From: Paenarthrobacter sp. JL.01a
Lineage (GTDB): Bacteria; Actinomycetota; Actinomycetes; Actinomycetales; Micrococcaceae
Assembly: GCF_025452095.1 (NCBI RefSeq)
Contig: NZ_CP104877.1
Coordinates: forward strand, 3,720,001 to 3,784,000
Length of the DNA: 64,000 nt
Direction: 5' to 3'
A program made the translations under genes and the position numbers. Below are positions 25,601-34,733 of this stretch, one piece after another; the stretch's first letter is position 1; each line of letters begins with the position of its first letter. A model generated the notes under the pieces. The model was given only the letters and a program-made list of their open reading frames with translations, ran no database searches and had not been told where the DNA came from.

Positions 25601-27072
25601 GCATCGACCGCAACCGCCGAAGTACCTCGGTCAATCGCCGTCTACAGGAACTGGAACGCAAATTCGAGAACCGGTCACCGGCCGCACCACTTCCAGTGAC
25701 CGCAGAAGTTGTAGGAGCTCCCGTGCCAGAGTCGGCGCGCTATCTTCTAACCGATGCTCAGTGGATCGAAGCAATCCACACCCATGAAAGCGATACTGTC
25801 GACTGGTCCCACCATGGCGGACCCCGCGGGGGCATTCGAGAGTTATCGGCGTTGCTGGGTCAGCAGACAGCAGACGAGCCAACCCGCTTCGCAAACCTGG
25901 CTCTGAGCCTAGATAATCCCAGACATGCGGCGCACGTGGGGTCAGTAATCCGCTCCGCTGCCGGGAAAATTCCCATCGAGCTGTTCTCAAGGTTGTGCGT
26001 GCACGGACGCCAACTAGCCGGACAGAACCTGGGCCGAGACATCTGCGCCGGCATCCGCGACGTTGCTCCCGAAGCAACAGACGACCTTATCGAGTTGATC
26101 ATCTCCTGCTCCTCAGATGACGACCCAGCGCGTGAGACTGCAGGGGCCTATAACGGAGACCTGTCGATGGCCGGTCTGAACTGCACCCGGGGTGCCGCCG
26201 CCGGTTGTCTGGCGCGTGTTCTCTTCACCCAACCCCGCTACTCCGCACTGCTACTGGAGACCGTGCGAAAACTGGCCAGGGATCCGATTCTGGCCGTAAA
26301 GGTTCGCACCGCAGAAGCCATTCTCGCACTGTTCAACACAATCCCCGATGAAGCGCTGGACATCGCCGAATCAATGTTTGACGACTCGCCGGCGGAACTT
26401 TTCGACGCACGCGAAACGACCGAACTCCTGAAGCATGCGTGCCTGAGGCGCCCAAAGACTTTCGCACGCCACCTCTGCCGGGCCCTTTTGGCCAATGAAT
26501 CCACTGCTAAAAGGGCGGGATACCCTTGGATTGTCGCCTATGTAAACGGCGCCTTGGAGACCCCGGCCCCGAAAGAACTTTCCGGCCTTAGTGCGGCCGC
26601 CCGTTCCGGGGTAGCAAAGAGCCTCTTCCACTCCCCGGGAGCTGCCCTGGACGTACTGATTCAACTTTTGAACGACGAGGATAGCAACGTTCGCAAAAGT
26701 GCCGCACGTGCCGTGCGTAATACCCACGAAGTGACCACTGATTCAGCAGAATTGCTCGTGCACGAATTCGTCCAAAGCCCCGCTTTCCCAGAACACATGG
26801 AGAACCTGTTTGCCTCGCTGGACCGCAGCAGGGTCCTCCTGCCGTTATCCACGATCGAGGCCTGCGAACGGGCGGTGGACGTCAAGGGTCCTGATTTGGG
26901 GGACATAAGACTGGAGGGGGCGCTCATCAGCACCCACCTCATAGCAATCGTCCTACGCCTATACAAACAAGGGAACGCCGAGATCCGGGACCGCTGCCTC
27001 GATGTCATCGACAAATTGTCGGACATCGGAGCATACGGACTGGAAGGATCCCTGGACGATGAAAGAGTCTGA
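22651..27072 (+). CDS. Large protein with N-terminal predicted nuclease, STAND NTPase and repeat domain; antiphage candidate
   Basis: Encodes 1473 aa from GTG. Residues 1-110 resemble the Cap4/Mrr-like restriction-endonuclease fold found at the front of defence proteins: GGAADKLGNQFESWW, then an acidic strand (GEGIEFWIEE, residues 45-54) and WCEQVKH (59-65) giving a Q-x-K active-site end. Residues 250-480 form an NTPase with Walker A HGDAGSGKST (277-286) and Walker B ALFIDQLD (344-351); LVLVVRTVDLEEDPR fits a sensor strand, and a winged-helix-like part follows near residue 510. The last 800 residues are long helical repeats (many Leu/Ala pairs), the typical target-sensing part of Avs-type STAND proteins. 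Family knowledge suggests that binding of a phage protein to the repeats triggers oligomerisation and DNA cleavage. The target and exact family are not known from sequence alone. Confidence 0.78.
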   Translation: MSALPGGAADKLGNQFESWWTLNRVSALLRSEASTMRIEPPGDEGEGIEFWIEEHGVRWCEQVKHVPSTRNWTVGALKERKVLSRVLGHLEDGHKIRLVLSTPSPDLADLTSRARDSATLPEFRQIAAGSSESHLEAIAAHWGIPDDAAWRHLRNIHVEQHTEHDLESLVRAKYELLFSSTPEVVMNELTGWLLSRLHRTVTGPEAWAHLQQQGFIRRHLVGDPRTLESLMATIERHHRRTSQLRPFTPLLDNARIDGVINWLVATETAGQQILLLHGDAGSGKSTLVDSVLERLSVMGWFCGVLSMDRTSPGIYTSAALGEAAALSASPAVLLSGVSDSSPAALFIDQLDAVATYSGRMQDNYDAVDEVLAEAAANPNLRLVLVVRTVDLEEDPRLGRLRADKERVSELRIDRFTPAQVAEALDRSGVDPKSVDAPTLKLLEVPLHYAIFSRLDASERSGSFSTLPDLYERFTVQTTREVRARVGSLDWHAITGRLVTHMSQNEVLRAPAAILRSADPAEVDALISSGVLFKESSTLSFFHETYFDYLFAEAFVADGGDLEEFLVESGQALFRRAQTRQILEYLAKTNRQGFLSSVVSVLSSQSIRSHLLDIPLVLLRQWDATAEDWQAVRPLAFGPTRRSRQLLGLLSSPAWFDAADTAGDWEAMLADEEKLALIPNQLISAARVRPERVAQLVKPHVGQSDLWKSICVGLVTWSLSPGLAPLTVELLEGGHVDGVRGPIAVNSDFWSILYSLAEEAPPAAARVVGAYLRRATALSLRDGVTDPFDSGHLPNSSSSGGEDIILKVASGAPEYYVAEVLPFVTRVLADASAVSEDGGLLHGTRWHYRFPGEPLGIDDALFFGLETALRTLAAQREPGLLQLLRPLMTSELEELRFLSCRALATSSMADESIQWLSSDTRNLDLGYMNSSRWASRELIESATKTCDSGLLKQLSDLLLSYYTDYERSPLGRRSFGFAQYELLSGIDRNRRSTSVNRRLQELERKFENRSPAAPLPVTAEVVGAPVPESARYLLTDAQWIEAIHTHESDTVDWSHHGGPRGGIRELSALLGQQTADEPTRFANLALSLDNPRHAAHVGSVIRSAAGKIPIELFSRLCVHGRQLAGQNLGRDICAGIRDVAPEATDDLIELIISCSSDDDPARETAGAYNGDLSMAGLNCTRGAAAGCLARVLFTQPRYSALLLETVRKLARDPILAVKVRTAEAILALFNTIPDEALDIAESMFDDSPAELFDARETTELLKHACLRRPKTFARHLCRALLANESTAKRAGYPWIVAYVNGALETPAPKELSGLSAAARSGVAKSLFHSPGAALDVLIQLLNDEDSNVRKSAARAVRNTHEVTTDSAELLVHEFVQSPAFPEHMENLFASLDRSRVLLPLSTIEACERAVDVKGPDLGDIRLEGALISTHLIAIVLRLYKQGNAEIRDRCLDVIDKLSDIGAYGLEGSLDDERV

Positions 27073-27331
27073 GGATGCGGCGGGTATACCGGACCACCGT
27101 AAGCCTGTCGAAACCCGCTGGCGGGCAGTGACCCAAAGTCGTGAATTGGAGGTCACTTTGGCTGCTCGTCATGTCACCAAGAGACCTGTTGCGTCGACCC
27201 TACACAGCGCTTTGAATGGTCACGTGGTAGGCGACGGCTTGATCCACTTCCGCGCGGTCATTTCAAGTTCCCCGGTTCCTTCCAATCATGCTCGCCCCTG
27301 CCCCAAGCGCGTTGCCGGGGCCAGCGGATAA
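27059..27331 (+). CDS. Hypothetical 90-aa protein overlapping the STAND gene end
   Basis: Begins ATG at 27059 inside the last codons of the STAND gene (MKESEDAAGIPDHRK), with GGAAGGATC upstream, and stays open with GC-rich third positions like its neighbours. Basic and without hydrophobic segments. It could be a coupled accessory protein or a chance frame; the overlap with the STAND stop codon favours the former slightly. Between its end and the promoter at 27587 nothing convincing was seen. Confidence 0.3.
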   Translation: MKESEDAAGIPDHRKPVETRWRAVTQSRELEVTLAARHVTKRPVASTLHSALNGHVVGDGLIHFRAVISSSPVPSNHARPCPKRVAGASG

Positions 27332-27586
27332 CCCGTCCCTGACCGCTGGTGTAGCTATTCGTGAATTACCGGCGAGCGGGCTGCAGTTGTATCTGGCGCA
27401 ATGGCAATCCTACGGTGCACCCGACACGCAGGAAGTGAGCGAAGTCAACGCCCACCTCCCTGGAGCGTCCGCCCAAAGCCAGCGAAGGTACCTTGCACGG
27501 CTGAAATGAAGACGCGCCACAGGACAGCAAGACACCTCAAGTGCCCACCCTTGGTATCCCAAACCCCCGCCTCCCCAACCACCCCC

Positions 27587-27615
27587 TTGACTCGCACCCC
27601 CACCTTCCCTAAACT
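27587..27615 (+). promoter_or_regulatory. Sigma-70-type promoter of the glyoxylate/allantoin operon
   Basis: TTGACT (27587-27592) and TAAACT (27610-27615) are separated by exactly 17 bp, about 110 bp before hyi. Confidence 0.7.
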
Positions 27616-27651
27616 TTTCATAAAGCAGAATCTAAATTCCACAAAGCGGAA
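27616..27651. promoter_or_regulatory. Two IclR/AllR-like operator copies
   Basis: TTTCATAAAGCAGAA (27616-27630) and TTCCACAAAGCGGAA (27637-27651) are 15-mers sharing 12 positions; the second is an imperfect palindrome (TTCC, C, G, GGAA). Their centres are 21 bp apart, two helical turns, directly after the promoter -10 box, where a bound repressor would block transcription. A related 15-mer occurs before uraD at 43805. IclR-family control of glyoxylate and allantoin genes is well known; the regulator itself is not in the window. Confidence 0.6.
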
Positions 27652-27725
27652 ACGAAGCCAAACACCACGGCCAACAAGAAGCACACAGGAAGATAGATCA
27701 AAGCCCCTCCTCGGAAGGACCTACG

Positions 27726-28529
27726 ATGACGTACACAGTGAACTGCTCCATCCTCCTGACGGAGCTGCCCTTGCTCGAGCGCCCCGCCGCCGCGAAGGCA
27801 GCCGGTTTTGACGCCGTCGAGTTCTGGTGGCCCTTCGAGACCTCCGTCCCCACAGACGCCCAAGTAACCGAGTTCGAGAACGCCATCAAGGACGCCGGCG
27901 TTCAGCTCACGGGCCTGAACTTCAACGCCGGCAACATGCCCGGCGGCGACCGCGGCCTCGTTTCCTGGAAGGGACGTTGCTCCGAATTCAAGGACAATAT
28001 CGACGTCGTCGCCGGCATCGGTGAGCGCCTGGGTTGCAAGGCCTTCAACGCCCTCTACGGCAACCGCCAGGACGAGTTCACCCCTGAAGAGCAGGACGAA
28101 CTCGCCGCCAAGAACCTCGCCGCAGCAGCTGCCGGCGTCGCACGTATCGGCGGAACTGTGCTCCTCGAGCCGGTGAGCGGCACACCCAAGTACCCGCTCC
28201 TCACCGCCGAAGACGCACTCAAGGTCATCGCCCGCGTCAAGGCAGAATCCGGTGCACAGAACATCAAGCTCCTCGCCGACTTCTACCACCTGGCAGTCAA
28301 CGGCGACGACGTCGAATCCGTCATCGAGAACCACGCCAAGGACTTCGGCCACATCCAGATCGCCGACAACCCCGGCCGCGGCGCCCCCGGCACCGGCAAC
28401 CTCCCCCTCGGCGAGTGGATCGCCCGCAGCCGCGAACTCGGCTACGAGGGCTACATCGGTTTGGAATACAAGGAACCGCAGGAGACGGCATTCAGCTGGG
28501 CCATCCGCCAGCGCGCCGCAGCCAACTAA
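27726..28529 (+). CDS. hyi: Hydroxypyruvate isomerase
   Basis: Interconverts hydroxypyruvate and tartronate semialdehyde. Encodes 267 aa with the AP-endonuclease-2-like TIM barrel: CSILLTELPLLERPAAAKAAGFDAVEFWW at the start (repeated Glu for metal), TVLLEPVSGTPKYPL in the middle, LLADFYHLAVNGDD and HIQIADNPGRGAPGTG, then GYIGLEYKEP at the end. All the metal-binding acids and His of the family seem present. First gene of the operon, 111 bp after the promoter, followed by the reductase that uses its product. Confidence 0.93.
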   Translation: MTYTVNCSILLTELPLLERPAAAKAAGFDAVEFWWPFETSVPTDAQVTEFENAIKDAGVQLTGLNFNAGNMPGGDRGLVSWKGRCSEFKDNIDVVAGIGERLGCKAFNALYGNRQDEFTPEEQDELAAKNLAAAAAGVARIGGTVLLEPVSGTPKYPLLTAEDALKVIARVKAESGAQNIKLLADFYHLAVNGDDVESVIENHAKDFGHIQIADNPGRGAPGTGNLPLGEWIARSRELGYEGYIGLEYKEPQETAFSWAIRQRAAAN

Positions 28530-28584
28530 GCACCCAGCTCAACAAGCACACCTGAGCTAAAAAGACTTTAGAAAGAGAACCACA

Positions 28585-29463
28585 ATGAGCAACGTTGCAG
28601 TCATCGGCCTCGGAATCATGGGCCTCCCCATGGCCATCAACCTCGTCAAGGCAGGCCACACGGTCACCGGTTTCAACCGCAGCCAGGACAAGATCGACAA
28701 GCTCGTCTCCGAAGGCGGCCAGGGCGCCAGCTCCATCGCGGACGCAGTCAAGGACGCCGACGTCGTCATCACCATGGTGCCGGACTCCCCCGATGTTGAG
28801 GGTGTAGTCAGCGGCAAGGACGGCGTCTTCGCCAACGCCAAGAAGGGCACCTTGTGGATCGACGCCTCCAGCATCCGCCCGGACGTCGCCAAGCGCCTCT
28901 CGGAAGAAGCAGTAGAAGCAGGCATCCGCCCCCTTGACGCCCCGGTATCCGGCGGCGAACAGGGCGCCATCGACGCCGTTCTCTCCATCATGGTCGGCGG
29001 CGACGCAGCAGATTTCGAGGCAGCACAGGATGTCCTCAACGCAGTGGGCAAGACCATCGTCCACGTCGGCCCGTCCGGCTCCGGCCAGACCGTCAAGGCA
29101 GCCAACCAGCTCATTGTCGCCGTCAACATCCAGGTTCTCGGCGAGGCCATCGCCTTCCTCGAGGCTTACGGCGTAGACACCGACGCAGCTCTCAAGGTCC
29201 TCGGCGGCGGCTTGGCCGGCTCCAAGGTCCTGGACCAGAAGGGCCAGAAGATGCTCGACCGCAACTTCGACCCCGGCTTCCGCCTCGCCCTCCACCACAA
29301 GGACCTGGGCATCGTCACCTCCGCAGCCCGCGAAGCCAACGTCGCCGTCCCGCTCGGCGCCGTCGTCGCGCAGCTCGTCGCCGCAACCGTCAACCAAGGC
29401 GACGGCGGACTCGACCACTCGGGCCTCTTCAAGCAGGTCCTCCAGCTCAGCGGCCGCAAGTAA
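28585..29463 (+). CDS. glxR: 2-hydroxy-3-oxopropionate (tartronate semialdehyde) reductase
   Basis: Reduces tartronate semialdehyde to D-glycerate with NAD(P)H. Encodes 292 aa of the beta-hydroxyacid dehydrogenase family: VAVIGLGIMGLPMAINLVK (residues 3-21) binds the cofactor, DAPVSGGEQGA is the substrate loop and GQTVKAANQLIV contains the catalytic Lys. Lies between hyi and gcl on one strand; gcl makes its substrate. It starts 55 bp after hyi. Confidence 0.94.
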   Translation: MSNVAVIGLGIMGLPMAINLVKAGHTVTGFNRSQDKIDKLVSEGGQGASSIADAVKDADVVITMVPDSPDVEGVVSGKDGVFANAKKGTLWIDASSIRPDVAKRLSEEAVEAGIRPLDAPVSGGEQGAIDAVLSIMVGGDAADFEAAQDVLNAVGKTIVHVGPSGSGQTVKAANQLIVAVNIQVLGEAIAFLEAYGVDTDAALKVLGGGLAGSKVLDQKGQKMLDRNFDPGFRLALHHKDLGIVTSAAREANVAVPLGAVVAQLVAATVNQGDGGLDHSGLFKQVLQLSGRK

Positions 29464-29482
29464 GGCACTAAGCACCAAACCA

Positions 29483-29520
29483 AGGGAACCCGCCGTCGTA
29501 AATAACGACGGCGGCTCCCT
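29483..29520 (+). promoter_or_regulatory. Hairpin in the glxR-gcl gap
   Basis: CCGCCGTCGT (29490-29499) and ACGACGGCGG (29505-29514) form a perfect 10-bp stem with loop AAATA, extended by AGGGA/TCCCT. There is no T-run, so it may set relative mRNA levels of the upstream and downstream parts of the operon rather than end transcription. Confidence 0.5.
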
Positions 29521-29579
29521 CACCACACCCTTTTTCCGCCCCCAACCCGGGGCGAACCCAAGATTTCAAGGAGCACACC

Positions 29580-31355
29580 ATGGCAAAGATGCGTACCGTT
29601 GATGCGGCCGTAGCCATCCTGGAAAAGGAAGGCGCCACCGAGGCGTTCGGCCTGCCAGGCGCAGCAATCAACCCCTTCTACTCGGCAATGCGTGCCCACG
29701 GCGGCATCCGCCACACGCTGGCCCGCCACGTTGAAGGCGCCAGCCACATGGCCGACGGCTACAGCCGCGCAGCTGATGGCAACATCGGCGTCTGCATCGG
29801 CACCTCGGGCCCCGCCGGCACCGACATGATCACGGGCCTCTACGCAGCCCAGGCCGACTCCATCCCGATGCTCTGCATCACCGGCCAGGCACCCGTTGCC
29901 AAGCTGCACAAGGAAGACTTCCAGGCCGTGGACATCGAGTCCATCGCCAAGCCGGTCACCAAGTTCGCCATGACCATCCTGGAGCCGGGCCAGGTTCCCG
30001 GAGCTTTCCAGAAGGCCTTCCAGGTAATGCGTTCGGGTCGTCCGGGTCCGGTTCTGCTGGACCTGCCCATCGACGTGCAGATGGCCGAGATCGAGTTCGA
30101 CATCGACGCCTACGAGCCCCTGCCCGTGGAGAAGCCCAAGGCTTCCCGCAAGCAGCTGGAAAAGGCACTGGACCTGCTGACCGCAGCCAAGCACCCGCTG
30201 ATCGTTGCCGGTGGCGGCATCATCAACGCCGGCGCTTCGGCCCAGCTGGTTGAATTGGCCGAGATCCTGAACGTTCCTGTCATCCCCACCCTGATGGGCT
30301 GGGGCGCCATCCCGGACGACCACCAGCTGATGGCCGGCATGGTTGGCCTGCAGACCTCGCACCGCTACGGCAACGAGACCTTCCTGCAGAGCGACTTCGT
30401 GATCGGCATCGGCAACCGTTGGGCCAACCGCCACACCGGCGGCCTGGACACCTACACGGCAGGCCGTAAGTTCGTGCACATCGACATCGAGCCGACCCAG
30501 ATCGGTCGCGTTTTCTCCCCCGACTTGGGCATTGCGTCCGACGCCGGTGCGGCGCTGGACGGTCTGTTGGAGCTGGCACGCGAGCGCCAGGCAGCCAAGA
30601 CCCTGCCGGACTACTCGGGCTGGGTTGCCGAGTGCCAGGAGCGCAAGGGTTCCCTGCACCGCAAGACCAACTTCGACAACGTGCCCATCAAGCCGCAGCG
30701 CGTGTACCAGGAGATGAACAAGGCCTTCGGCAAGGACACCACCTACGTGTCCACCATCGGTCTGTCGCAGATCGCCGGTGCCCAGATGCTGCACGTGTTT
30801 GGTGCCCGCAAGTGGATCAACGCAGGCCAGGCCGGTCCGCTGGGTTGGACCGCTCCGGCAGCCCTGGGTGTTGTACGCGGCACCCCGGACGCCACCGTTG
30901 TTGCCCTGTCCGGTGACTACGACTTCCAGTTCATGATCGAAGAACTGGCTGTGGGCGCACAGTTCAACCTGCCGTACATCCACGTTGTGGTGAACAACAG
31001 CTACCTGGGCCTGATCCGTCAGAGCCAGCGCGGTTTCAACATGGAGCAGAACGTTTCCCTGGCCTTCGAGAACATCAACTCCCCGGAGACCAACGGCTAC
31101 GGCGTGGACCACATCAAGGTTGCCGAAGGCTTGGGCTGCAAGGCCATCCGTGTTGAGAACCCGAACGACCTGCCCGCCGCCTTCGACAAGGCCAAGGCAC
31201 TGGCCGGCGAATTCAAGGTTCCCGTGGTTGTTGAAGTAATCCTGGAAAAGATCACCAACATCTCCATGGGCGTTGAGATCAACGGCGTGAACGAGTTCGA
31301 AGAGCTGGCCGAGACCGCTGCGGACGCACCCACCGCGATCCTGACCAAGGCCTAA
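29580..31355 (+). CDS. gcl: Glyoxylate carboligase (tartronate-semialdehyde synthase)
   Basis: Joins two glyoxylate molecules into tartronate semialdehyde with loss of CO2, using thiamine diphosphate and FAD. Encodes 591 aa, family length. The N-terminal PYR domain reads [20 protein letters not shown], where a Val/Leu-type residue replaces the catalytic Glu of other ThDP enzymes, as known for Gcl. The C-terminal ThDP motif is [37 protein letters not shown] (GDx..N spacing). Lies with hyi, glxR and glycerate kinase, a full glycerate route from glyoxylate. Confidence 0.96.
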   Translation: MAKMRTVDAAVAILEKEGATEAFGLPGAAINPFYSAMRAHGGIRHTLARHVEGASHMADGYSRAADGNIGVCIGTSGPAGTDMITGLYAAQADSIPMLCITGQAPVAKLHKEDFQAVDIESIAKPVTKFAMTILEPGQVPGAFQKAFQVMRSGRPGPVLLDLPIDVQMAEIEFDIDAYEPLPVEKPKASRKQLEKALDLLTAAKHPLIVAGGGIINAGASAQLVELAEILNVPVIPTLMGWGAIPDDHQLMAGMVGLQTSHRYGNETFLQSDFVIGIGNRWANRHTGGLDTYTAGRKFVHIDIEPTQIGRVFSPDLGIASDAGAALDGLLELARERQAAKTLPDYSGWVAECQERKGSLHRKTNFDNVPIKPQRVYQEMNKAFGKDTTYVSTIGLSQIAGAQMLHVFGARKWINAGQAGPLGWTAPAALGVVRGTPDATVVALSGDYDFQFMIEELAVGAQFNLPYIHVVVNNSYLGLIRQSQRGFNMEQNVSLAFENINSPETNGYGVDHIKVAEGLGCKAIRVENPNDLPAAFDKAKALAGEFKVPVVVEVILEKITNISMGVEINGVNEFEELAETAADAPTAILTKA

Positions 31356-31380
31356 AGAGAAACAGTAAGGAGGCACCGGA

Positions 31381-32547
31381 ATGCGTGTTGTCATCGCCCC
31401 GGACAAATTCAAGGGCTCGCTGTCCGCGCCCGAGGTCGCCGAGCACCTGGCAACAGGCCTGCTGGTGGGCTTCGGCCAGGGCATACAAGCAACACGCATT
31501 CCGGTGGCCGACGGCGGCGAAGGAACCATCGACGCCGCCATCGGTTCCGGCTTCAGCCGCCGGACCACCACCGTCACCGGCCCCCTCGGCGAACCGGTCA
31601 AGGCCGACTTCGCCATCCGCGGCGAGGAAGCTGTCATCGAAATGGCGGCAGCTTCCGGCCTGGCCCTCCTCCCCGAGGGCCCCACGTCGAAAACAGCCAA
31701 GACCGCCAACAGCATCGGCACGGGCGAACTGATCCGCGCCGCATTGGACCTCGGCTGCCGGAAGATCATCCTCGGCGTCGGCGGCAGCGCCAACACCGAC
31801 GCCGGAGCCGGAGTCCTGCAGGGCCTCGGGGCCGTCTTCCTGGACAAGAACGGCAACGAGCTCCCCGGCGGCGGCGCCGCCCTCGCCCAGCTCGACAGCA
31901 TCGACTTCGCCAACTTCGACGTACGGATCGAAGCAACAGAGTTCGTGCTGGCGTCCGACGTCGACAATCCCCTTTTGGGGGCCAGCGGAGCCCCAGCCAT
32001 CTTCGGTCCGCAAAAGGGCGCGACGCCGGACGACGTCGCCGAACTGGATGCCGCCGCAAGCCACTTCGTCGACGTCCTCGCCGCAGCAACCGGGCAACAC
32101 GCCAAGTTTGCGGCCAAAGCAGAAGGCGCTGGAGCGGCTGGTGGCGTTGGCTACATTGCCATCGCGGCACTGAAGGCAGAGCGGCGGCCGGGTATCGACG
32201 TCGTGCTTGAATTCACTGAGCTGGAGAACAAGCTGAAGGGCGCCGATCTGGTGATCACCGGTGAAGGCAGCCTGGACGAACAAAGCCTGCTCGGCAAGAC
32301 CCCCATGGGTGTCTCCAGGGCAGCAACGCGGCAGGGCGTTCCCGTGATCGCAGTCTGCGGCCGGAGTACGCTGAGCCGGGAACAACTGAACGACGCCGGT
32401 TTCCACACGGTCCACGCCCTGACCGACCTGGAAAAAGACGTCCAAAAATGTATCGCTGAAGCAGGTCCGTTGCTTGAACAATTAGGTAAGCACATAGGCG
32501 TGTACCTGGCGGAACGGACCGAAAACAAGGAGTACCTCAATGTCTGA
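31381..32547 (+). CDS. glxK: Glycerate 2-kinase (GarK/GlxK family)
   Basis: Phosphorylates D-glycerate to 2-phosphoglycerate, feeding glycolysis. Encodes 388 aa. The start [23 protein letters not shown] is diagnostic of the family, and [31 protein letters not shown] and [21 protein letters not shown] are its other conserved blocks. AAGGAGG precedes the ATG. The 3' end overlaps the allantoinase gene by eight bases. Confidence 0.95.
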   Translation: MRVVIAPDKFKGSLSAPEVAEHLATGLLVGFGQGIQATRIPVADGGEGTIDAAIGSGFSRRTTTVTGPLGEPVKADFAIRGEEAVIEMAAASGLALLPEGPTSKTAKTANSIGTGELIRAALDLGCRKIILGVGGSANTDAGAGVLQGLGAVFLDKNGNELPGGGAALAQLDSIDFANFDVRIEATEFVLASDVDNPLLGASGAPAIFGPQKGATPDDVAELDAAASHFVDVLAAATGQHAKFAAKAEGAGAAGGVGYIAIAALKAERRPGIDVVLEFTELENKLKGADLVITGEGSLDEQSLLGKTPMGVSRAATRQGVPVIAVCGRSTLSREQLNDAGFHTVHALTDLEKDVQKCIAEAGPLLEQLGKHIGVYLAERTENKEYLNV

Positions 32548-33889
32548 AGCAATCGGCGCCTATGACCTCGTTATCCGGGGACAGCGCATCCTGACCACTG
32601 CCGGCCTCGCTGCACGCGAAGTTGGCATCCGCGATGGCGTAATCGTCGCCATCGAACCCCTGGGCAACGGCCTGACGGGCAATGAGGTCATCGAACTCGC
32701 AGACGACGAAACCCTCATCCCCGGCCTGGTCGACACCCACGTCCACGTCAACGAGCCCGGCCGCACCGAGTGGGAAGGCTTCGCCTCCGCCACCCGTGCC
32801 GCTGCTGCCGGTGGCGTGACCACCATCATCGACATGCCGCTGAACAGCATCCCGCCCACCACCACCGTCGACGGCCTGGAGCAAAAGCGCGTGGTCGCCA
32901 AGGACCAGGCATTCGTGGACGTCGGATTCTGGGGCGGTGCCATCCCGGGCAACAAGGCCGACCTCCGCCCGCTGCACGACGAAGGCGTCTTCGGCTTCAA
33001 GTGCTTCCTCCTGCACTCCGGCGTGGACGAATTCCCGCACCTGGACGCGGACGAGATGGAAGAGGACATGAAGGAACTGAAGTCCTTCGACTCCCTCATG
33101 ATCGTCCACGCCGAGGACTCCCACGCGATCGACCGCGCCCCGCACCCCGGCGGCGACCACTACGAAACCTTCCTCGCCTCCCGCCCCCGCGGTGCTGAGA
33201 ACAAGGCCATCGCCGAGGTCATCGAACGAGCCCGCTGGACCGGCGCCCGCGCCCACATCCTCCACCTCTCCTCCTCAGACGCGCTCCCCATGATCGCGTC
33301 GGCAAAGCGCGACGGCGTCAACCTCACCGTTGAGACCTGCCCGCACTACCTGACGCTCATGGCCGAAGAAATCCCCGACGGCGCCACGGCCTACAAGTGC
33401 TGCCCGCCCATCCGTGAGGCCTCCAACCGCGAGCTCCTCTGGAAGGGCCTGCAGGACGGCACCATCGACTGCATCGTCTCGGACCACTCCCCCTCCACAC
33501 TGGACCTGAAGGACCTGGAGAACGGTGACTTCGCAGTGGCCTGGGGCGGCGTTTCCTCCCTCCAGCTGGGCCTGTCCCTGATCTGGACCGAAGCGCGCCA
33601 CCGCGGCATCCCGCTGGAACAGGTCGTCTCGTGGATGGCTGAGAAGCCCGCGGCCCTGGCCCGCCTGCACAACAAGGGCCAGCTCGCACTGGGCTACGAC
33701 GCCGACTTCTCCATCTTCGCCCCGGACGAAGCCTTCGTTGTGGACGTCACCAAGCTCAAGCACAAGAACCCGATCACGCCGTACGACGGCCGTCCGCTGG
33801 CCGGCGTGGTCCGCAAGACCTACCTGCGCGGCACCCCGATCGACGGCCAGAACCCCGGCGGCAAGCTGCTCCGCCGCGGCAACGTTTAG
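32540..33889 (+). CDS. allB: Allantoinase
   Basis: Hydrolyses allantoin to allantoate. Encodes 449 aa of the cyclic amidohydrolase family. Metal-binding [17 protein letters not shown] (His-x-His near residues 66-68), [11 protein letters not shown] with the carboxylated Lys, [16 protein letters not shown] and IVSDHSPS are all in place. The start overlaps glxK, with an AAGGAG inside the kinase gene. Breakdown of allantoate yields glyoxylate, so this gene supplies the substrate of the four enzymes before it. Confidence 0.96.
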   Translation: MSEAIGAYDLVIRGQRILTTAGLAAREVGIRDGVIVAIEPLGNGLTGNEVIELADDETLIPGLVDTHVHVNEPGRTEWEGFASATRAAAAGGVTTIIDMPLNSIPPTTTVDGLEQKRVVAKDQAFVDVGFWGGAIPGNKADLRPLHDEGVFGFKCFLLHSGVDEFPHLDADEMEEDMKELKSFDSLMIVHAEDSHAIDRAPHPGGDHYETFLASRPRGAENKAIAEVIERARWTGARAHILHLSSSDALPMIASAKRDGVNLTVETCPHYLTLMAEEIPDGATAYKCCPPIREASNRELLWKGLQDGTIDCIVSDHSPSTLDLKDLENGDFAVAWGGVSSLQLGLSLIWTEARHRGIPLEQVVSWMAEKPAALARLHNKGQLALGYDADFSIFAPDEAFVVDVTKLKHKNPITPYDGRPLAGVVRKTYLRGTPIDGQNPGGKLLRRGNV

Positions 33890-33899
33890 GCCAACCACC

Positions 33900-34652
33900 A
33901 TGGCAGTCAATGCCTATGGGCCGCCGCCCGCACGGTTTCCCAGGCGCTCCAGCAACGGAGCGCCGGGGGCCGCGCGGCAGCAAGGCCTGACAGCACACGG
34001 TCTCGCGCTCTGGGTCAACCCGGCCGAGGGCGACCCCGTGGATCCTGAAATTTGGGAGCGGGCAGCACGACTTGTGCTGGCCCGCGCCATGAAACTTGCC
34101 CCGGAGGCGGAAGTCCGCATCTGGCCCGCCATCGGGGCACAGCACTCCGGCGTCGGCGACACTTCCTGGGGCGGCACTCCGCAGGAAGCCGCCGACGCCG
34201 GTACCAACGGCTCGCTCACCCTCGCCGATGCCCTCGCTGAGGCCCGGTCCAAAACCGCGCCCGACGTCGGCAACCGCACCGAAGTGGGCGGCAGCACCGC
34301 CGTCGAGCCCGTAACGTTGGCGAGCCGTCGCAGCCAACTTGCGGTGGACCTCGCTGCTGAAGTAGTCCTGCTTGACGGCGAGCCGGTTTCCTTTACTGGC
34401 ATGGAATACAAGCTGCTGCGCTACCTGGTGGTGAACTGCTCGCGGGCCATCAGTCGTGAAGAATTGCAACGTTTCCTGGAGTCATTTGACCTTCCCGGCG
34501 CGGCTTTTCGCTCGATCGACGTTTATGTTGGAAGGGTGCGGCGGAAGCTCGGCTCCGCGCGCCACACCGTCGCCACCGTCCGTGGTGGTGGCTACCAGTT
34601 CGTGCCAGGCCCCTATGCCACAGTGCGCGGACCCGCGGAATACAGCATCTAG
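33900..34652 (+). CDS. Orphan OmpR-type winged-helix DNA-binding protein
   Basis: Encodes 250 aa. The C-terminal 95 residues are a clear OmpR/PhoB winged helix: VVLLDGEPVSFTGMEYKLLRYL, CSRAISREELQRFL, FRSIDVYVGRVRRKLG and TVRGGGYQFVP. The N-terminal part (about 130 residues) has no receiver domain; it is Pro/Ala-rich and holds a compact segment (VDPEIWERAARLVLARAMK, then EVRIWPAIGAQHSGVGD). Without a phosphorylation site it must respond to something else or act constitutively. It starts 11 bp after the allantoinase stop and is followed by the peroxiredoxin gene. Confidence 0.78.
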   Translation: MAVNAYGPPPARFPRRSSNGAPGAARQQGLTAHGLALWVNPAEGDPVDPEIWERAARLVLARAMKLAPEAEVRIWPAIGAQHSGVGDTSWGGTPQEAADAGTNGSLTLADALAEARSKTAPDVGNRTEVGGSTAVEPVTLASRRSQLAVDLAAEVVLLDGEPVSFTGMEYKLLRYLVVNCSRAISREELQRFLESFDLPGAAFRSIDVYVGRVRRKLGSARHTVATVRGGGYQFVPGPYATVRGPAEYSI

Positions 34653-34733
34653 GTTCGCTGTTCTACATCTCGAATCCGCTTTATTTTGAATGACCAAACG
34701 CCGGTGCACACCGGTTGAATGTAAAGGATCGCC

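Noticed and set aside
27288..27509. 73-codon frame between the STAND block and the hyi promoter
   Set aside because: No ribosome-binding site, no recognised pattern, and it runs through a stretch that looks like intergenic or decayed DNA.
29520..32117. 865-codon open frame on the minus strand opposite glxR-gcl-glxK
   Set aside because: It lies fully opposite strongly conserved genes, and long antisense frames are expected at high GC with strong third-position bias. The translation is Gly/Val/His-rich without domains.
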